Assembly (NCBI GenBank): GCA_019155185.1
Contig: CM032804.1
Coordinates: 7,288,492 to 7,352,491, forward strand
Direction of reading: 5' to 3'
Source: Beaufortia kweichowensis
Taxonomy: Eukaryota; Chordata; Actinopteri; Cypriniformes; Gastromyzontidae
DNA: 64,000 bases
In this document: one piece after another, positions 54,101-63,645 of the stretch
Numbering within the stretch: position 1 is the first letter of the stretch
Layout of the letters: each line of letters opens with the position of its first letter
The notes under the pieces: generated by a model
Databases searched by the model: none
What the model was told of the DNA's origin: nothing
The model's input: the letters and a program-made list of their open reading frames with translations, nothing else
Position numbers and translations under genes: made by a program

Positions 54101-57100
54101 TCATGGCAGAGTCTGGTATACCAGAGATACCTCCAGCCATGTGCCTGGAGAAGACCAGCATGGACTTCAGCTATGTGGGTATCGATGCCATCCTAGAGCA
54201 GATGAGGAGGAAGGCCATGAAGCAGGGTTTTGAGCTTAACATCATGGTAGTGGGTAAGTACACTAACCTCCTAACACATTTAATTAACCTCTAGCAAAAT
54301 CGGAGCGTGAAGTCTACCCCGTCACATGACATTCTTGATTCGATCTTCCAAAGAAAGCCTCAATAGGTGGTTCATTTTTCTCGTAATAGCTTAATATAAA
54401 TGCTTACTGCTGCTTTTCAGACATTCATTAAGTCTAAATGTTTTTAAATCTGATTTTGTTTTTCCCACATGGGGAATATTAATAAGCTTTGCTGCAAAGA
54501 TCTTTGTAATTTAAGCATTTGAAAGATTTGGCAAAACAATTTTTAGAAAATTAAAAAGTGCTGTAAATTACAGTGAGATGTTTTATTCAACCTTTAATAA
54601 ATTCAGCTTCTGGTAGCCCTAAATTTCCATAACGCTTCCAACCACACACGCCTACTAATGCAATTACACACAGGCTAGCTTAAGAGCACTCTGTTAAATC
54701 TCATTGCGTCATGTTACATGTATATTTGTCCTTTAATTTAAGTGTGTTTGTGTGTACTTGTGAGTATTTCATTATGTAGATAATGAGACCTGTGCCATTA
54801 TAGTGTATCAGTTTGTATTTTTATCCTATTAAATGCAGTATGTTAATGAGCTTAATTTGATTCCCACCATCAGTAATGTGGCAGAATGCGGCATTCAGAA
54901 AAAGCTTTAAATGAGAGTGAACTGGGAAATTATTATTAAATTGGCACCCACTGAACTGACTCTATACAGTAATTAATCACATTACCTTACTGGTGCATTA
55001 AATCCTATATGTCTATCTGTTTGAGAGATGTGTAAATGAGCAGAAGTATCTGGACAATTGCTGTGATTTTTGGTGAGTTTTTAGCACGTTAGCAATTTCA
55101 GGAAATAAATCATCTTTAAATAATAATGATACAGATGAACACTTCTTCTGCCCAGTTTAATAGTTGTTCAACTAACTGTAGGGTGATTAAAATAATACAG
55201 AAAATAATACATGGTCACAGATGTGTATGTGTGTTGTTTTGAAGCCCAGCGCTTTTGAACGCAGCTCATCCAATCTGACTTTGGAGTCGTAAAAATGACA
55301 TTTTTCTGTTTTCTTTTTTGTGAAACATTACATTTATCGATGACAGGTGAACTTGTAGAGCGAGTAAACGATATAAATGTGAAGGAAAAAAGGCATCTGT
55401 ATTTAATAATGTGAAGTGTTTAAGGCTTCAGCTGATTGCAGGCATGTTAATGGAGGTGATGCATCTTGATCACATTTGGATTTAGGTAATACATACTCAT
55501 TTAGAGCTGTCTGCCATTTTGGAAACTGTTTCAACCTGCTTCCCAGAGGGTTTATTGACACATCTTTTACTAAACGTAAAATGATTTATGTGGTGTTTAT
55601 AAGAGAGAGTAATTAAGCTCGGTTAAAGACAGCACAGCCGAGTGAATCTGGCATCTTTGCGTAAGATATTGCTCACTGGGTTAGTGTGGCCAAATCTGCT
55701 GTTGACTTAACCCAGTCAGAGCTGAGAATGCCAACCCTCTCCACAGACCTCCAGGTCCTGTTCCCAACCCACCAGCTGCAAACCCATTTGTTCTCTGACT
55801 GCTGTCCCTTACACATTGTTTTTATACTGAGCATTTGTTCCTGCTTATATATTCACTGAGGATGTTTTGCAACTCCTTGAGGGACTGCATTACCATTACT
55901 TGATTAGAGTCTCTTTAACTTGTTGTCTTTGTACTACATTGTATTTGTTGAATTCTGAACAGCTGCTGTTGTGGCGTATATATTGTACACAAACATAATT
56001 TTGCTTTAAGGGCACACATGTAGTAATGCTGCAGCATCTGTTTCTTTAAAGGCTTCTCAAGTTGTCCTGTGGGTCTACTGTAGGACGTTTCCTATGTCAC
56101 CCTGCCCACATTTACTATTCCAGAAGCTATGTATGAGAAAGAGATGGTTTAGGTTGACAGGAAAAGATCACCCCTCGTTACTACAGCGTGATGAGCCCGT
56201 GGCTGACAGATGTGAGCTTGCGGAGGTTAAAGAAGACCGCAACTCAACACAAGCTGCTTTTAGAGAGAGCCAGAGGGATGCTAATTTCAGTCAAACCACA
56301 GGACAGCCTGAGAGAAAGAGTCCCTCGTGGTCTGCACATGAATAAGATCTGTTCATACCTAATGTGGGGCAAAAATGTGCATTGAATCACAGACAAAAAT
56401 GTGTTCAAGAATTTCGTGTTTATCGGGTGAAAATGTAAACCACATTTAGTATTGTGTCTTAGTTCCTAGAATATTAGTTAAGCGTTCAAGAAACATGTTG
56501 AACTGGCTGAAGTTTAAATTAGTCAGATGTATGTATGTGGTAGTGTTTTTTTGTTTTTAATGCTAATTTATATGTGTGCAGGTCAGAGTGGATTGGGAAA
56601 GTCCACACTAATGAACACACTCTTCAAGTCCAAAGTGAGCCGTAAGTCTGTCCTGGGCACAGCTGAGGAGAAGATCCCCAAAACTATAGAGATCAAGTCC
56701 ATCAGTCACGGTAAAAATGCACATGCAGATTGAATTTTAACATGGTCATCCTTTAGTCAGTAAATTCAGTCTGACTTTTATCTGCGGCCTGAATTCAGTT
56801 CATATAGGATTGGGTGTGTTAGTCTCTTAAATTATCTCCCATACACAGACATCGAAGAGAAAGGTGTCCGAATGAAGCTGACAGTCATAGACACACCTGG
56901 GTTTGGGGATCAGATCAACAATGAGAACTGGTAGAGTAAATCTCCTTAACCTCGTCTGTTTGTGATCATGTTTTCCCTGTTACTTTTGTGTATTGTTTGT
57001 CTCTTGCCTGTTTATATATTGTTTCAGTACTCTCAGTCTCTCTTTCTCTCTCAGTTGGCAGCCCATCATGAAGTTTATCAATGACCAGTATGAGCAGTAT

Positions 57101-60100
57101 CTGCAAGAGGAGATTAACATTGACAGAAAGAAGAGGATTCCAGACTCAAGAGTTCACTGCTGTATATACTTCATACCGCCCACAGGACACTGGTCAGTTC
57201 ACACGCTCGTGTGTGCGTGCATGCGTGCGCGTGTTCACATCTGCATCTGTGCACTTATACGTGACTGTATAGATGTGATGTAAACATTCTCTTCCTGTTC
57301 AGAACTTCATTTACTATGTGTATTTACATTGAATCTGCATGGATTTGTGTTCACATGCAATACCGTGGAATGTGGTTTTACATACTAAACATGTGTAGAT
57401 CACTGTAAAGGCCCTCATGTTTAAGAGAGAACATGTTTTATGTGTTTATTTTGTCCTTTACAACATTGTAAGAAGGCAGTCCAGTTCCTGCACTCTAAAA
57501 ATGAATGCGTTAAAAACAACACAAGATGTTGTTGTGTGTTGTCCCTAACTAGACACATCTTTGTGTTAAGTTGAAGACAACACATTTTGTGTTACTTTTA
57601 ACTCAGCTTGTGTTACTTTTAACTCAACATGTGTTACTTTCAACTCAACGCGTGTTGTCCCTTTTATGCATTTAACACAAAATAACACATAATGTGTTAA
57701 ACACCATAACACAAATAATGTGTTAATAAAAACACTTGAGTGTATTATACTTTTTATGCATAGTAGGAGAAAAAGCTAGATGGAAAAAAATGAAGAGGAA
57801 TGACAGTGCTGTCCTCAAGAGGGCACTAGTGCTCCTGTTGAGATGTGTGTCTGTGGCAGAAACATTTACATTTATGCATTCGACACTTTTATCCAGTTTT
57901 CCAAACAAGAACTGGCTGGAAATTAATGACTTAGTTTTAATTACTGCTTGTTTCAACAAGTATACTAACTGCTGGACCCCAGCTGGGAGGGCAGACATTA
58001 AACTGTTTACTACTCCGAGGTAAAGCATTTGTTTCCAATATATTTTAAGTTGAAGGTTCTTTGGGACTTTAAAACATTTTTAATTAATAATATGCTTTAC
58101 CTTCCTGAGTAGTGACTCGTCAGTGTTAACCTTTAGCTCCATTTCATTGTGCCAAATGTAGTGGGTGGTCTTGTTCTGTCGTTTGACATTGATAAAGAAT
58201 CATATTGTATGCTTGTGTTTTCATAGCTGTTTTTGAGCACGAGTCTCCAGATGGATTATGGGGATATTTATGCCATGACCTGTAGAAGTAACTACATTAT
58301 TCTCAGTAGAATGTTTAACACAAAATATGGCTAAAGCCTCTTAAATCAAATCTGTCCGTCCTTCTTTTCTTCATCCACCAATCCGTCTATCCACCCATCC
58401 ATGCCTTCATCCATCCAACCATCTATCCCTTCATCCATTTTCAAGAGCCCTAAACACACACCCAAGTGTGCCGATGCCCCCGGAGCATGTGGTGCAGGCC
58501 CGCTGTGGCCCGCTGTGAATGAATGACTGTTTCATGTCCATCCAGCACTGCAGATGTCACTGGTGTGTGTATGTGTGCTGCTCAGCAGCTGCAGTTGTGC
58601 TTTGAACAGCTCGGTTAATTAAAGTCTAACAGTCGGCCATAGAGACTGCAGTCTGGGTCAGCGGCACAGTCACACTAGCAGGAGATCTGATCTAACAAAC
58701 TACATCTGTGTGCCTTCTCCCTGGTGTGCTCTTCCTTTACATGTCTATGAAATCAAAGGTGTCTTTACACCCCCCAGGTTTAATCTTTAAGCATTTCTAT
58801 CCCCAGCCATTTTAATAGCTTAAGATGTTGTGTCACATCTCAAAGCCCTGTGTATTTTTGGCAGTTTCGCCCTCTGGTGGTTAATGCAAAGACCTGTGTG
58901 TAACTGTAAATTGATTTACTTTTGTCCAGTGTCAGAAATCAATCAAGTTGAAATATTTCCCTGTTGAGTTAATTTATTTATTTATTAAGAGCAGATTTAT
59001 TGTAACTATGCAAATGTATTGTCTACCTTTAGGATTATGATAATTTATTTAATTTAATTTATGTAATCTAAAATTAAACGTTTTCTACAGTCTCAGGCCT
59101 TTGGATGTGGAATTCATGAGACGCCTCAGCAAGGTGGTGAACATTGTTCCTGTCATCGCTAAAGCTGATACTCTGACTTTGGAGGAGAGGGATTTCTTTA
59201 AGAAGAAGGTGAGCCAAAAATGAATCATCCAAAATGAATTCTTGATATTCATTCTTGCATTAAAACAGAAATGTGTATAAAGTGATTATTTTGATCGACT
59301 GCCATGTTGTGTTATTAGTTTCTTGTTGTTACATATTCATAGTATCTGGCATGTTGCACAAACACATGGTTAATTGCACAAAGATGGACTCTTTTTTTTT
59401 TTTTTTTTTCTAAATAAGATATTATTAATGGGGGAAGTTTGTGTGGTGAACCCCGGTGGAATACTGTGAATTCTACAGCTTAATGCATTGATGCGTGGAA
59501 GAACTGGTACATGCTGTCATGTTCTAGTTGTAGCTGGCAAACTAAGCCTTTTTTCTTCCCTAAGAGGTTTCCAAGATTGCAGATGGTGTCTCCAAAGCTT
59601 TTGCAAACATGCACGAACACTGGTGTCTCCAAAGCTTTTGCAAACATGCACGAACACTGAAGTTTTGCTTGAGGTTTATTTATTTTAAAATTCTTAACAA
59701 AAATTAAGGGCCTTGGTAAACCTCTTAAAACATTTTCTTGCTTTTGTAAAGGATTGTTCTTAACTACAAGTCACAGAGGACTAGTTAATTTAAACAGTTT
59801 TGTGAAGCTGTTGTGAGGCTGAGATTACATATGGTATGATTTAGGTGCTCAACATCTGTTCTGGAGTTGTTAGCTGTGTTTAACATAGCAGTAAAGAGCA
59901 TTTGCCAACCTCAACAGCCCCTTGTACTTGTGCTGGCGTGCCTTTTACTAAAGGAAGACATATGTCACCTGGAACACAGAAAAAGAGGTCTCTCTGTTTT
60001 GGAAAAAACTGCCTTTGTTTCTGATACATTGTCAATGCATTCCTTTCAGCCAACAAGAAAAAAATATTTGTAGGATTCTCCAGGGTCTACATTAGTGATA

Positions 60101-62328
60101 ATGCAGCCAACAAGTAAAACCTTGTCCTTTAGAAGCCTATTAATGACCTGCCACTAATATTATTTTACATTTTAATTGCAAAATCCATGCTGTGGAAGTG
60201 GACAGTGAGAAACTTTTTGCCTAGAGATTCTCTCAAGATTAAATCACTTTTAATTGTTTATCCAATATATAAATAATGCATGTCTACATAAAACTACATA
60301 TAAATGTGTTTTTATGTTATTTAGATCAGGGAAGAACTTCGGGCCAATGGTATAGATGTCTATCCACAGAAAGAGTTTGATGAGGATGCCGAAGACCGAA
60401 TGATCAACGAGAAAATCAGAGTGAGTTTGCACTACATTCAGAGTATTGATTATTTATATGTTAGAAAACATGATATTATAATCTCACTGTTCTCTTCTTC
60501 AAATCAGGAGATGATTCCTTTTGCAGTAGTAGGAAGTGATCAAGAGTACCAGGTCAATGGACGAAGGCTCCTGGGAAGGAAAACTAAATGGGGGACCATT
60601 GAAGGTATTAGTGACTCCTTCCCTAAACATCTCTAGAGTGTGTTGACATGAGAGAGAGAAAGTGAGAGTGATTAGTGGAGCGTGGGCTATGCAGACAGCG
60701 GTGTTCTTTAAGCACATCAAGGGACCTCATTAACTGTAGACACACGGCTATGAGTCAAGCATCTTAAAGCAACCCTTATCTGCTAGATTGAGGATCTACT
60801 CTGAAGACCATTACAACTGCGTTGGTTTGACTGTGAGTCAACGGCCTGCTGCTGGACAGATAAGATGCATTTGTCAGCAAGCGCCTGCAGTTACCTGCGA
60901 CATCGTCATGGTGATGTCATAGCTTCTCTAGTTCTGCCATAAATGAATCAGAGCAGGCAAGATCATTAATAAAGCACTCTTTTGAACTAGGCTTCTTAGG
61001 CTATAAAGTTGATATTTTGAAGACTATGTTTGTAAATGGAGGAATTTCTACTGTACTGACATAATTATTTTTGGTAGCGTTTTCATGGATATAGAGCGAA
61101 AGTTGGTGCGTGTGCCAACAATAAATACAGATATAGTTTAAAAAATATATATATAGAATGATGGACAAGTCCAAATGACTTCTACTGTCACACACACGTG
61201 CTTAATACAGAAAGACAACTGTTGGGTTGATTTCTACTGAAGATGCCTGAAGGTGTCTTTCAAAACGTTTCTCTGTTTGTTGAGGTCTCCTAACAGCTTG
61301 ACATGGCAACTTCGCCTCAACTAGTGTTGTAATTTTAGGACAGGATAATCTGTTCCTCCAAGAATTGCAGGTAGATGTTTTGTTTGATGCTGGTACCTTT
61401 AAGTGCAGTTGTTGACTTGTTTTGTTGACAGCAATAGACAGACTTGTTTGTTTGGTAACTGCCAGGATAGTTGATAGACAGCAGCTCACACAGAAGTAAA
61501 GCTTTGATGAAAAGTGTTTTGAAAGTTGACAGAGTTAAAAAAAATTACCCTGTAATTATCCTGTAATGTATTTGAGGAGCTCCACTCCTCTTATTAAAGT
61601 CTTTAAAAACCTTTCATTTTAAGCCCTGAATGTTTCTGTGTGGCTGCTCTGTGGTGGCGTTCTTTGTCACATAAATTGTGTTTCTGTATACTCAATTAGT
61701 AGAGAATGGCGATAGCAATGGTCACGACTTTGATACCCAAGGAAAACATGAATTGTGTAAACACAAAATATAAAAATTTTACATGGTTTTCTAACCCTCC
61801 GTGTGTATCTCACGGTACAGCATTTGTGAGGCTGTTAATCTAATCATTAGGATTTTATGGGATGAATGCCTTATTTCTGTATGCTTACACCACCTGGTGG
61901 CCAAGTGGCCATTATGTCAAAAAATACTTGACATGGCTAGAGTAAAAGAATTTGACAATTGATCTGATTTTATTATTATTATATTCCATTTGAATAACTT
62001 TTGCTCTAATATAACTGTATTTCTTGTGTTTTGGTGTCTGTAGTTGAGAATATTGCCCATTGTGAGTTTGCTTACCTGCGGGACCTTCTCATAAGGTGAG
62101 TGGCTTAAGTCAACACCTATTATTATGTCTATGGAGCTGTAATGTTAATGTGTCAAAAAATGAACACTTTTTAAATTAAAATTCATGTTCCGCAGAACTC
62201 ACATGCAGAACATTAAAGACATCACCAGCAGCATCCACTATGAGGTGTACCGTGTCCGTCGACTCAACGAGAACAACACTCAGGCCAACGGCCTCGCCGA
62301 TCACCACCCGGCCTCCCACGAAATCTAG
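14479..62328 (+). CDS. septin9: septin 9 (GTP-binding cytoskeletal protein; 12-exon long form, 604 aa)
   Basis: Septin 9 assembles with other septins into hetero-oligomers and filaments at the cell cortex, cytokinetic ring, actin and microtubules. Long-form exons: 14479-14497, 18952-19023, 35478-36155, 54053-54253, 56582-56710, 56849-56930, 57055-57192, 59091-59208, 60325-60420, 60508-60604, 62044-62095, 62196-62328. Every junction is in phase. Residues 31-256 are a basic, disordered arm with repeated RR-x-E/D-type units. The septin GTPase domain follows: FSYVGIDAILEQMRRKAMKQ, P-loop GQSGLGKST (324-332), DTPG (381-384), AKAD (463-466), and the septin-unique segment with GRKTKWGTIE. The C terminus ends HEI without a long coiled coil, as in the SEPT9/SEPT3 group. 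Alternative first exons are listed separately. Whether this is the a or b teleost paralogue cannot be told here. Confidence 0.97.
14498..18951 (+). other. septin 9 intron 1
   Basis: This intron of about 4.45 kb starts GTGAGT and ends CTGACAG. It is mostly AT-rich. A GC-richer patch at about 15080-15440 has overlapping minus-strand open frames without a recognisable domain and may be regulatory or an old repeat. I see nothing else I can support. Confidence 0.6.
18952..19023 (+). CDS. septin9: septin 9 exon 2 (long form only)
   Basis: This 72-nt exon lies between a CTGACAG acceptor and a GTAAGT donor, phase 1 to phase 1. It encodes a basic stretch, GIARSTSGRMRRPEKGDATS, followed by PTGT. Human SEPT9 v1 has a similar segment (TRTSSGRLRR) between its start and ALKRSF. 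Because both ends are phase 1, the exon can be skipped without breaking the frame. Confidence 0.88.
19345..19365. repeat. (GT)n microsatellite
   Basis: This is an uninterrupted run of about ten GT units in a septin 9 intron. Confidence 0.85.
21945..22010. repeat. (GA)n microsatellite in the 5' region of the MEGDKIA exon
   Basis: A purine run of GA units grades into GGGAGA units and ends about 136 bases before the alternative start codon. It gives serine/leucine-rich open frames on the minus strand that are not genes. Confidence 0.88.
22146..22167 (+). CDS. septin9: septin 9 alternative first exon (MEGDKIA)
   Basis: ATG GAG GGG GAC AAA ATT GCA G then GTAAGA. Joined to the common exon at 35478 it gives MEGDKIA-A-LKRSFEVEE. 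The human v3 form begins MERDRISALKRSFE as I recall it, so both sequence and phase agree. The predicted product is 581 residues. A purine-rich 5' region with a GA tract lies just upstream. Confidence 0.85.
22642..22661. repeat. (GT)n microsatellite
   Basis: A run of about ten TG units in intron sequence. Confidence 0.8.
25224..25355 (+). mobile_element. tRNA-derived SINE
   Basis: The head carries an A box (TAGCTCAATTGG) and a B box (GGGTTCGATCCC). The body ends with AAGTCGCTTTGAATAAAAGT followed by ATCTGCCAAATGCATAAAATG, a tail widespread in cyprinid tRNA-derived SINEs. The order and orientation are complete. It is not a functional tRNA because the 3' arm does not fold into an acceptor stem. 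Confidence 0.8.
27023..27110. repeat. long (GA)n microsatellite in the 5' region of the MSDSTVNA exon
   Basis: About 44 uninterrupted GA units end 254 bases before the third alternative septin 9 start. The tract probably lies in the promoter or 5' UTR and is likely to vary in length between individuals. Confidence 0.9.
27365..27419 (+). CDS. septin9: septin 9 alternative first exon (MSDSTVNA...)
   Basis: The exon encodes MSDSTVNAHLEGIISDFE plus one base, then GTTTGT. Joined to 35478 it reads ...ISDFE-A-LKRSFEVEE. The human v2 form begins MSDPAVNAQLDGIISDFEA as I recall it, which is a near match. The predicted product is 592 residues. The 5' region is GA-rich. Confidence 0.92.
30183..30380. 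mobile_element. foldback non-autonomous DNA transposon (MITE)
   Basis: The two ends are imperfect inverted repeats: CTTTTAAAAATAAAGGTGCT on the left, and the reverse complement of GCACTTTTATTTTAAGAGTG on the right. They are followed inward by inverted AAGAACYATTTTTGG and its partner CCAAAAATGGTTCTT. It has no coding capacity. Confidence 0.75.
30407..31114. mobile_element. PIF/Harbinger-like non-autonomous element with a Myb/MADF-like relic
   Basis: The 708-bp element is bounded by 27-bp perfect inverted repeats (TGCCTGGCTCACACTACAGG plus ATTTTTA) and flanked by TTA on both sides (30404-30406 and 31115-31117). A 3-bp TTA target duplication is typical of PIF/Harbinger. A short open frame starting at 30727 encodes TRWTAEMEEQLVEMWQQHDC, like the Myb/MADF-type DNA-binding protein that accompanies Harbinger transposases, and then breaks off. 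No transposase remains. Confidence 0.85.
33575..33598. repeat. (GT)n microsatellite
   Basis: An uninterrupted run of about twelve GT units in intron sequence. Confidence 0.85.
33901..34193. mobile_element. foldback element with TTAAAGGG ends
   Basis: The left end reads TTAAAGGGTTAATTCACC. The right end is the reverse complement of a near copy (TTAAAGGGAAAGTTAACCC). The interior carries the CATCATTTATTCACCTTCAT and CTGTGGAA text of a common fish MITE family. Related pieces lie at about 42835-42862, 47934-47980 and 50880-51117. Confidence 0.7.
34630..34663 (+). CDS. candidate fourth septin 9 first exon (MLTRHLKRVKS)
   Basis: ATG CTC ACG AGA CAC CTG AAG CGC GTG AAG TCA G is followed by GTACTT. 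The sequence before it is CpG-richer than its surroundings and includes CCCTCTATAAGCAC, a TATA-like run about 120 bases upstream. The donor leaves phase 1, the same as the three recognised first exons. Joining to 35478 would give a basic start and then ALKRSFEVEE. I know of no matching isoform, and the donor is weak. Confidence 0.3.
34993..35080. repeat. 32-bp inverted repeat containing TCGCGAGA
   Basis: The arms at 34993-35024 and 35049-35080 (GCGTGTCATC...GAGCGATTCG) are reverse complements with two mismatches, and the loop is 24 nt. Each arm contains TCGCGAGA, which resembles the TCTCGCGAGA promoter palindrome. The repeat lies about 400 bp before septin 9 exon 3. Confidence 0.9.
35478..36155 (+). 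CDS. septin9: septin 9 exon 3, common disordered arm
   Basis: This 678-nt exon behind TTTACAG begins ALKRSFEVEE (the A comes from the joined codon) and ends IPIRPIE before GTAAGT. It encodes a serine-, proline- and arginine-rich arm with recurring units such as FRRVELSSGR, SRRTEISIDISSKQ and LKRPEVSL. These correspond to the RRVEL, RRTELSIDISSKQV and LKRAEVL units of the human N-terminal domain, which is known to bind microtubules and bundle actin. All alternative starts converge here. Antisense open frames over this exon are shadows caused by its low stop frequency. Confidence 0.95.
37154..37229. repeat. perfect 35-bp inverted repeat (hairpin, 6-nt loop)
   Basis: The left arm (37154-37188) begins TCGCCAACAGGTCCAGATTA. 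The right arm (37195-37229) is its exact reverse complement, and the loop is ACCTTG. A transcript would fold into a 35-bp perfect stem. Confidence 0.95.
42835..42862. mobile_element. solo end of the TTAAAGGG foldback family
   Basis: The text ATTTTGGGTGGACTGTCCCT followed by TTAA matches the right end of the foldback family. I did not locate a matching left end with confidence. Confidence 0.4.
45840..45972 (+). promoter_or_regulatory. possible internal promoter and non-coding first exon for short septin 9 forms
   Basis: A GC-richer block (GGGCGGAGTC at about 45884, then CAGAGCGAAG and purine-rich text) ends in GGAGG|GTAGGT at 45967, which could act as a donor. The block has no ATG leading into a long frame, so an exon here would be 5' UTR and translation could begin at the ATG at 54103. 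Mammalian SEPT9 also has short forms from internal promoters. Confidence 0.3.
47934..47980. mobile_element. fragment of the foldback family
   Basis: TTAAAGGAATAGTTCACCCA followed by AAATGAAAATTCTTT is the classic left end of this fish MITE family. The rest of the element is not clear. Confidence 0.5.
50880..51117. mobile_element. foldback element of the same MITE family
   Basis: The left part contains TTTACTCACTCTCATGTCGT and TCCAAATCCACATGACTTCC; the right part contains GATGAGGGTGACAATTCTCA and TTTTTGGAGAACT. These are inverted with respect to each other, as in other members of the family. Confidence 0.6.
51804..51995 (+). pseudogene. fossil of a protein-kinase-like coding segment
   Basis: One frame reads ASSYCEDIYSYGAIVRSFIE, which resembles kinase subdomain IX (DIYSYG followed by a hydrophobic helix) of RIPK/MLKL- or TKL-type kinases. 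The surrounding frames are broken, and no other kinase motif (P-loop, HRD, DFG) was found nearby. It probably belongs to an old retrocopy or duplicated exon inside the septin 9 intron. Confidence 0.35.
54053..54253 (+). CDS. septin9: septin 9 exon 4, serine run and start of the septin core; internal start for a short form
   Basis: The exon lies behind CCGCAG and ends GTAGTGG|GTAAGT. It begins RSEVISSYSSSSSSSSIMAE, a run of AGC/AGT serine codons, and continues to the septin polybasic region (FSYVGIDAILEQMRRKAMKQ) and NIMVVG. The ATG at 54103 (MAESGIPE...) sits where human short forms start (MADTPRD... as I recall), so a short product starting here is plausible. Confidence 0.93.
54254..56581 (+). 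other. septin 9 intron 4
   Basis: This is AT-rich intron sequence from GTAAGT to GTGCAG. Open frames at about 56094-56385 have no domain or splice support. I see nothing else. Confidence 0.55.
56582..57192 (+). CDS. septin9: septin 9 exons 5-7 (P-loop, switch regions)
   Basis: Exon 5 (56582-56710) carries the P-loop GQSGLGKSTLMNTLFKSKVS and the IPKTIEIKSI strand. Exon 6 (56849-56930) carries the DIEEKGVRMKLTVIDTPGFG block with the G3 motif. Exon 7 (57055-57192) carries CWQPIMKFINDQYEQYLQEE and RIPDSRVHCCIYFIPPTGH. Introns of 138 and 124 nt separate them, with canonical ends. The codon joining exons 7 and 8 reads Cys (GHCLRPLD), where human SEPT9 has Ser. Confidence 0.97.
57490..57740. mobile_element. 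foldback element rich in AACACA/TGTGTT with internal tandem repeats
   Basis: The left end CACTCTAAAAATGAATGCGT and the right end AATAAAAACACTTGAGTG are imperfect inverted repeats. The centre has about three copies of a 21-22-bp unit (TGTGTTACTTTTAACTCA). There is no coding capacity. Confidence 0.7.
57866..57897 (-). mobile_element. tail fragment of a tRNA-derived SINE
   Basis: The reverse complement reads GGATAAAAGTGTCGAATGCA followed by TAAATGTAA, the conserved SINE tail also seen at 25300-25355. The tRNA head is absent. Confidence 0.5.
58365..58440. repeat. degenerate (CATC)n tract
   Basis: Imperfect CATC/CAAT tetranucleotide repeats in a septin 9 intron. Confidence 0.6.
59091..59208 (+). 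CDS. septin9: septin 9 exon 8 (G4 motif)
   Basis: The exon encodes LRPLDVEFMRRLSKVVNIVP, then VIAKADTLTLEERDFFKKK. AKAD is the guanine-specificity motif. The acceptor is TTTCTACAG and the donor GTGAGC; the exon leaves phase 0. Confidence 0.97.
59209..60324 (+). other. septin 9 intron 8
   Basis: This intron contains a poly-T run (about 59391-59409) and a 37-bp tandem duplication at 59584-59657. No exon was recognised. Confidence 0.6.
59584..59657. repeat. exact 37-bp tandem duplication
   Basis: The unit beginning TGGTGTCTCCAAAGCTTTTG and ending GAACAC occurs twice head to tail (59584-59620 and 59621-59657) with no differences that I can see. Confidence 0.9.
60325..60604 (+). CDS. septin9: septin 9 exons 9-10 (septin-unique region)
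   Basis: Exon 9 (60325-60420) encodes IREELRANGIDVYPQKEFDE and DAEDRMINEKIR. Exon 10 (60508-60604) encodes EMIPFAVVGSDQEYQVNGRR and LLGRKTKWGTIE. The second block contains the AVVGSD (G5-like) motif and the start of the septin-unique element that forms filament interfaces. The intron between them is only 87 nt. Confidence 0.97.
60605..62043 (+). other. septin 9 intron 10
   Basis: Intron sequence from GTATTA to CTGTAG. I see no feature in it that I can support. Confidence 0.55.
62044..62328 (+). CDS. septin9: septin 9 exons 11-12 (C-terminal end)
   Basis: Exon 11 (62044-62095) encodes VENIAHCEFAYLRDLLIR. Exon 12 (62196-62328) encodes THMQNIKDITSSIHYEVYRV and RRLNENNTQANGLADHHPAS, ending HEI and TAG. 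The tail after RRLNE differs from the human end but has similar length, with no C-terminal coiled coil, as expected for this septin group. Confidence 0.96.
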
Positions 62329-63645
62329 CAACCCCACTCGAACACCCCTCGCCCTTTTCTCCCTCCTCCCTTCATTCACCTTACACTCCGATCCAGCCCC
62401 TTCAATCAGCCGTGGACTAAGGTGAATAGGTCCTTCGAGAGAAGCACATAATGACTTTACCTCCCAAAACTCCAGCACAATGTTCTTAAACCCTTTAAGC
62501 CTTTTTGTTTTGTTCCCTTTTGTAAAGCAAAAGCAAAGAGCTCTATGTCAAAAATAACTCTTTCCATATATTGCATGTGTTTGACTTGCTCTGCTGATGC
62601 TTCAGGTCTGCGTGCAGATGCGGGTTCAAGCTCTTTAGATGCCTGTGTTCGGCCCGTTTCATGATTATTTTACAGGGGTATTTCTCAGAGATACTCCTTT
62701 TTATGCGATTAGTCATCTGTTTTGTTAATATTTATGCTTCATTTTGAGCTGGCCGCATAAGAGGCAAAGTCAGCTTTTGAATTTAGGGCTTGTGTCCTGG
62801 AACCTCATTTTCGTTTTGCTTTCTAAATAATGATCCATTTGTTCCAGCTGTCTCATTTCAGGCCAGGTGGAGTCGATTGTGGAGCTCATCCAGGTTATCT
62901 GGACTCTCCCTATAAAGCCAACATGCCACCAGCAATTTTTGAGAAACCTGTAGTGCCATTGGTCTTGCTGTTTTACATCTGTTCAGATGATTACAGGAAA
63001 ACAGTCATTGAACCCCTGGTGCCTTATTAAAATCATTATGAGTGAAATTGCAAGTTCAGGATTTGTATTTGTATTGATTCGGGATATGTCCTTATAATAC
63101 AGGAATACATCTCTGAATTGACCAGCAGCTACAAATGATCTTATTTATTGCAGAATGTGATCTGGGCTGTAGCTCCACCTTTAACAAATCATACTTTAGT
63201 TCAGTCGTGTGTTCACCTGTACACCGTTTTATCAGGCAACATTTAGCGACTTGTTTTTACTTCCATACTCTCTCGTTTTCTTGTGTGGATATATGAAAAT
63301 CTACACTATTTAGACCGTTTTAGTGTGTCAGTTGTCTTGTTTTCCTCAAGCTCAGAGGAAACGGCCTTCCCGAGAGAAAACTTTAAACCGTGCCAAGATT
63401 TTTGTGTGCCTGAACTTTTAAAGATTCCTGCCATGTCTAATGTGAGCTTCACTTTTAAGATGGGCTCAGGCTTTGTTCTTGTGTGCAAAACCCTTCATAA
63501 ATGCTCATCGTTGGGAAAATATCTTTGTTTTGTCCTGTGCCGTGTATTCATAGTGATTAAATTTTTGTATTGCTATTCAGAGTAACACAAATAACTTTGA
63601 TATCCTGGTATTTTAAAGAAATAAAGATTTAAATGATAAATAATA
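62329..63645 (+). other. septin9: septin 9 3' UTR
   Basis: About 1.3 kb lies between the stop codon and the AATAAA at 63620-63625. Open frames within it (such as those near 62830 and 63283) have no recognisable domain. The first 100 bases are C-rich; the rest is AT-rich. Confidence 0.65.
63620..63625 (+). promoter_or_regulatory. septin9: polyadenylation signal of septin 9
   Basis: AATAAA is followed by TTTGGACTTTTTC, a T/GT-rich stretch, within about 30 bases. It is the best-placed signal after the septin 9 stop codon. Confidence 0.55.

Larger units (their letters stand above)
57193..59090 (+). other. septin 9 intron 7
   Basis: This intron contains a foldback element with internal tandem units (57490-57740), a SINE tail on the minus strand (about 57866-57897) and a degenerate (CATC)n tract near 58365-58440. 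No exon was recognised. Confidence 0.6.
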
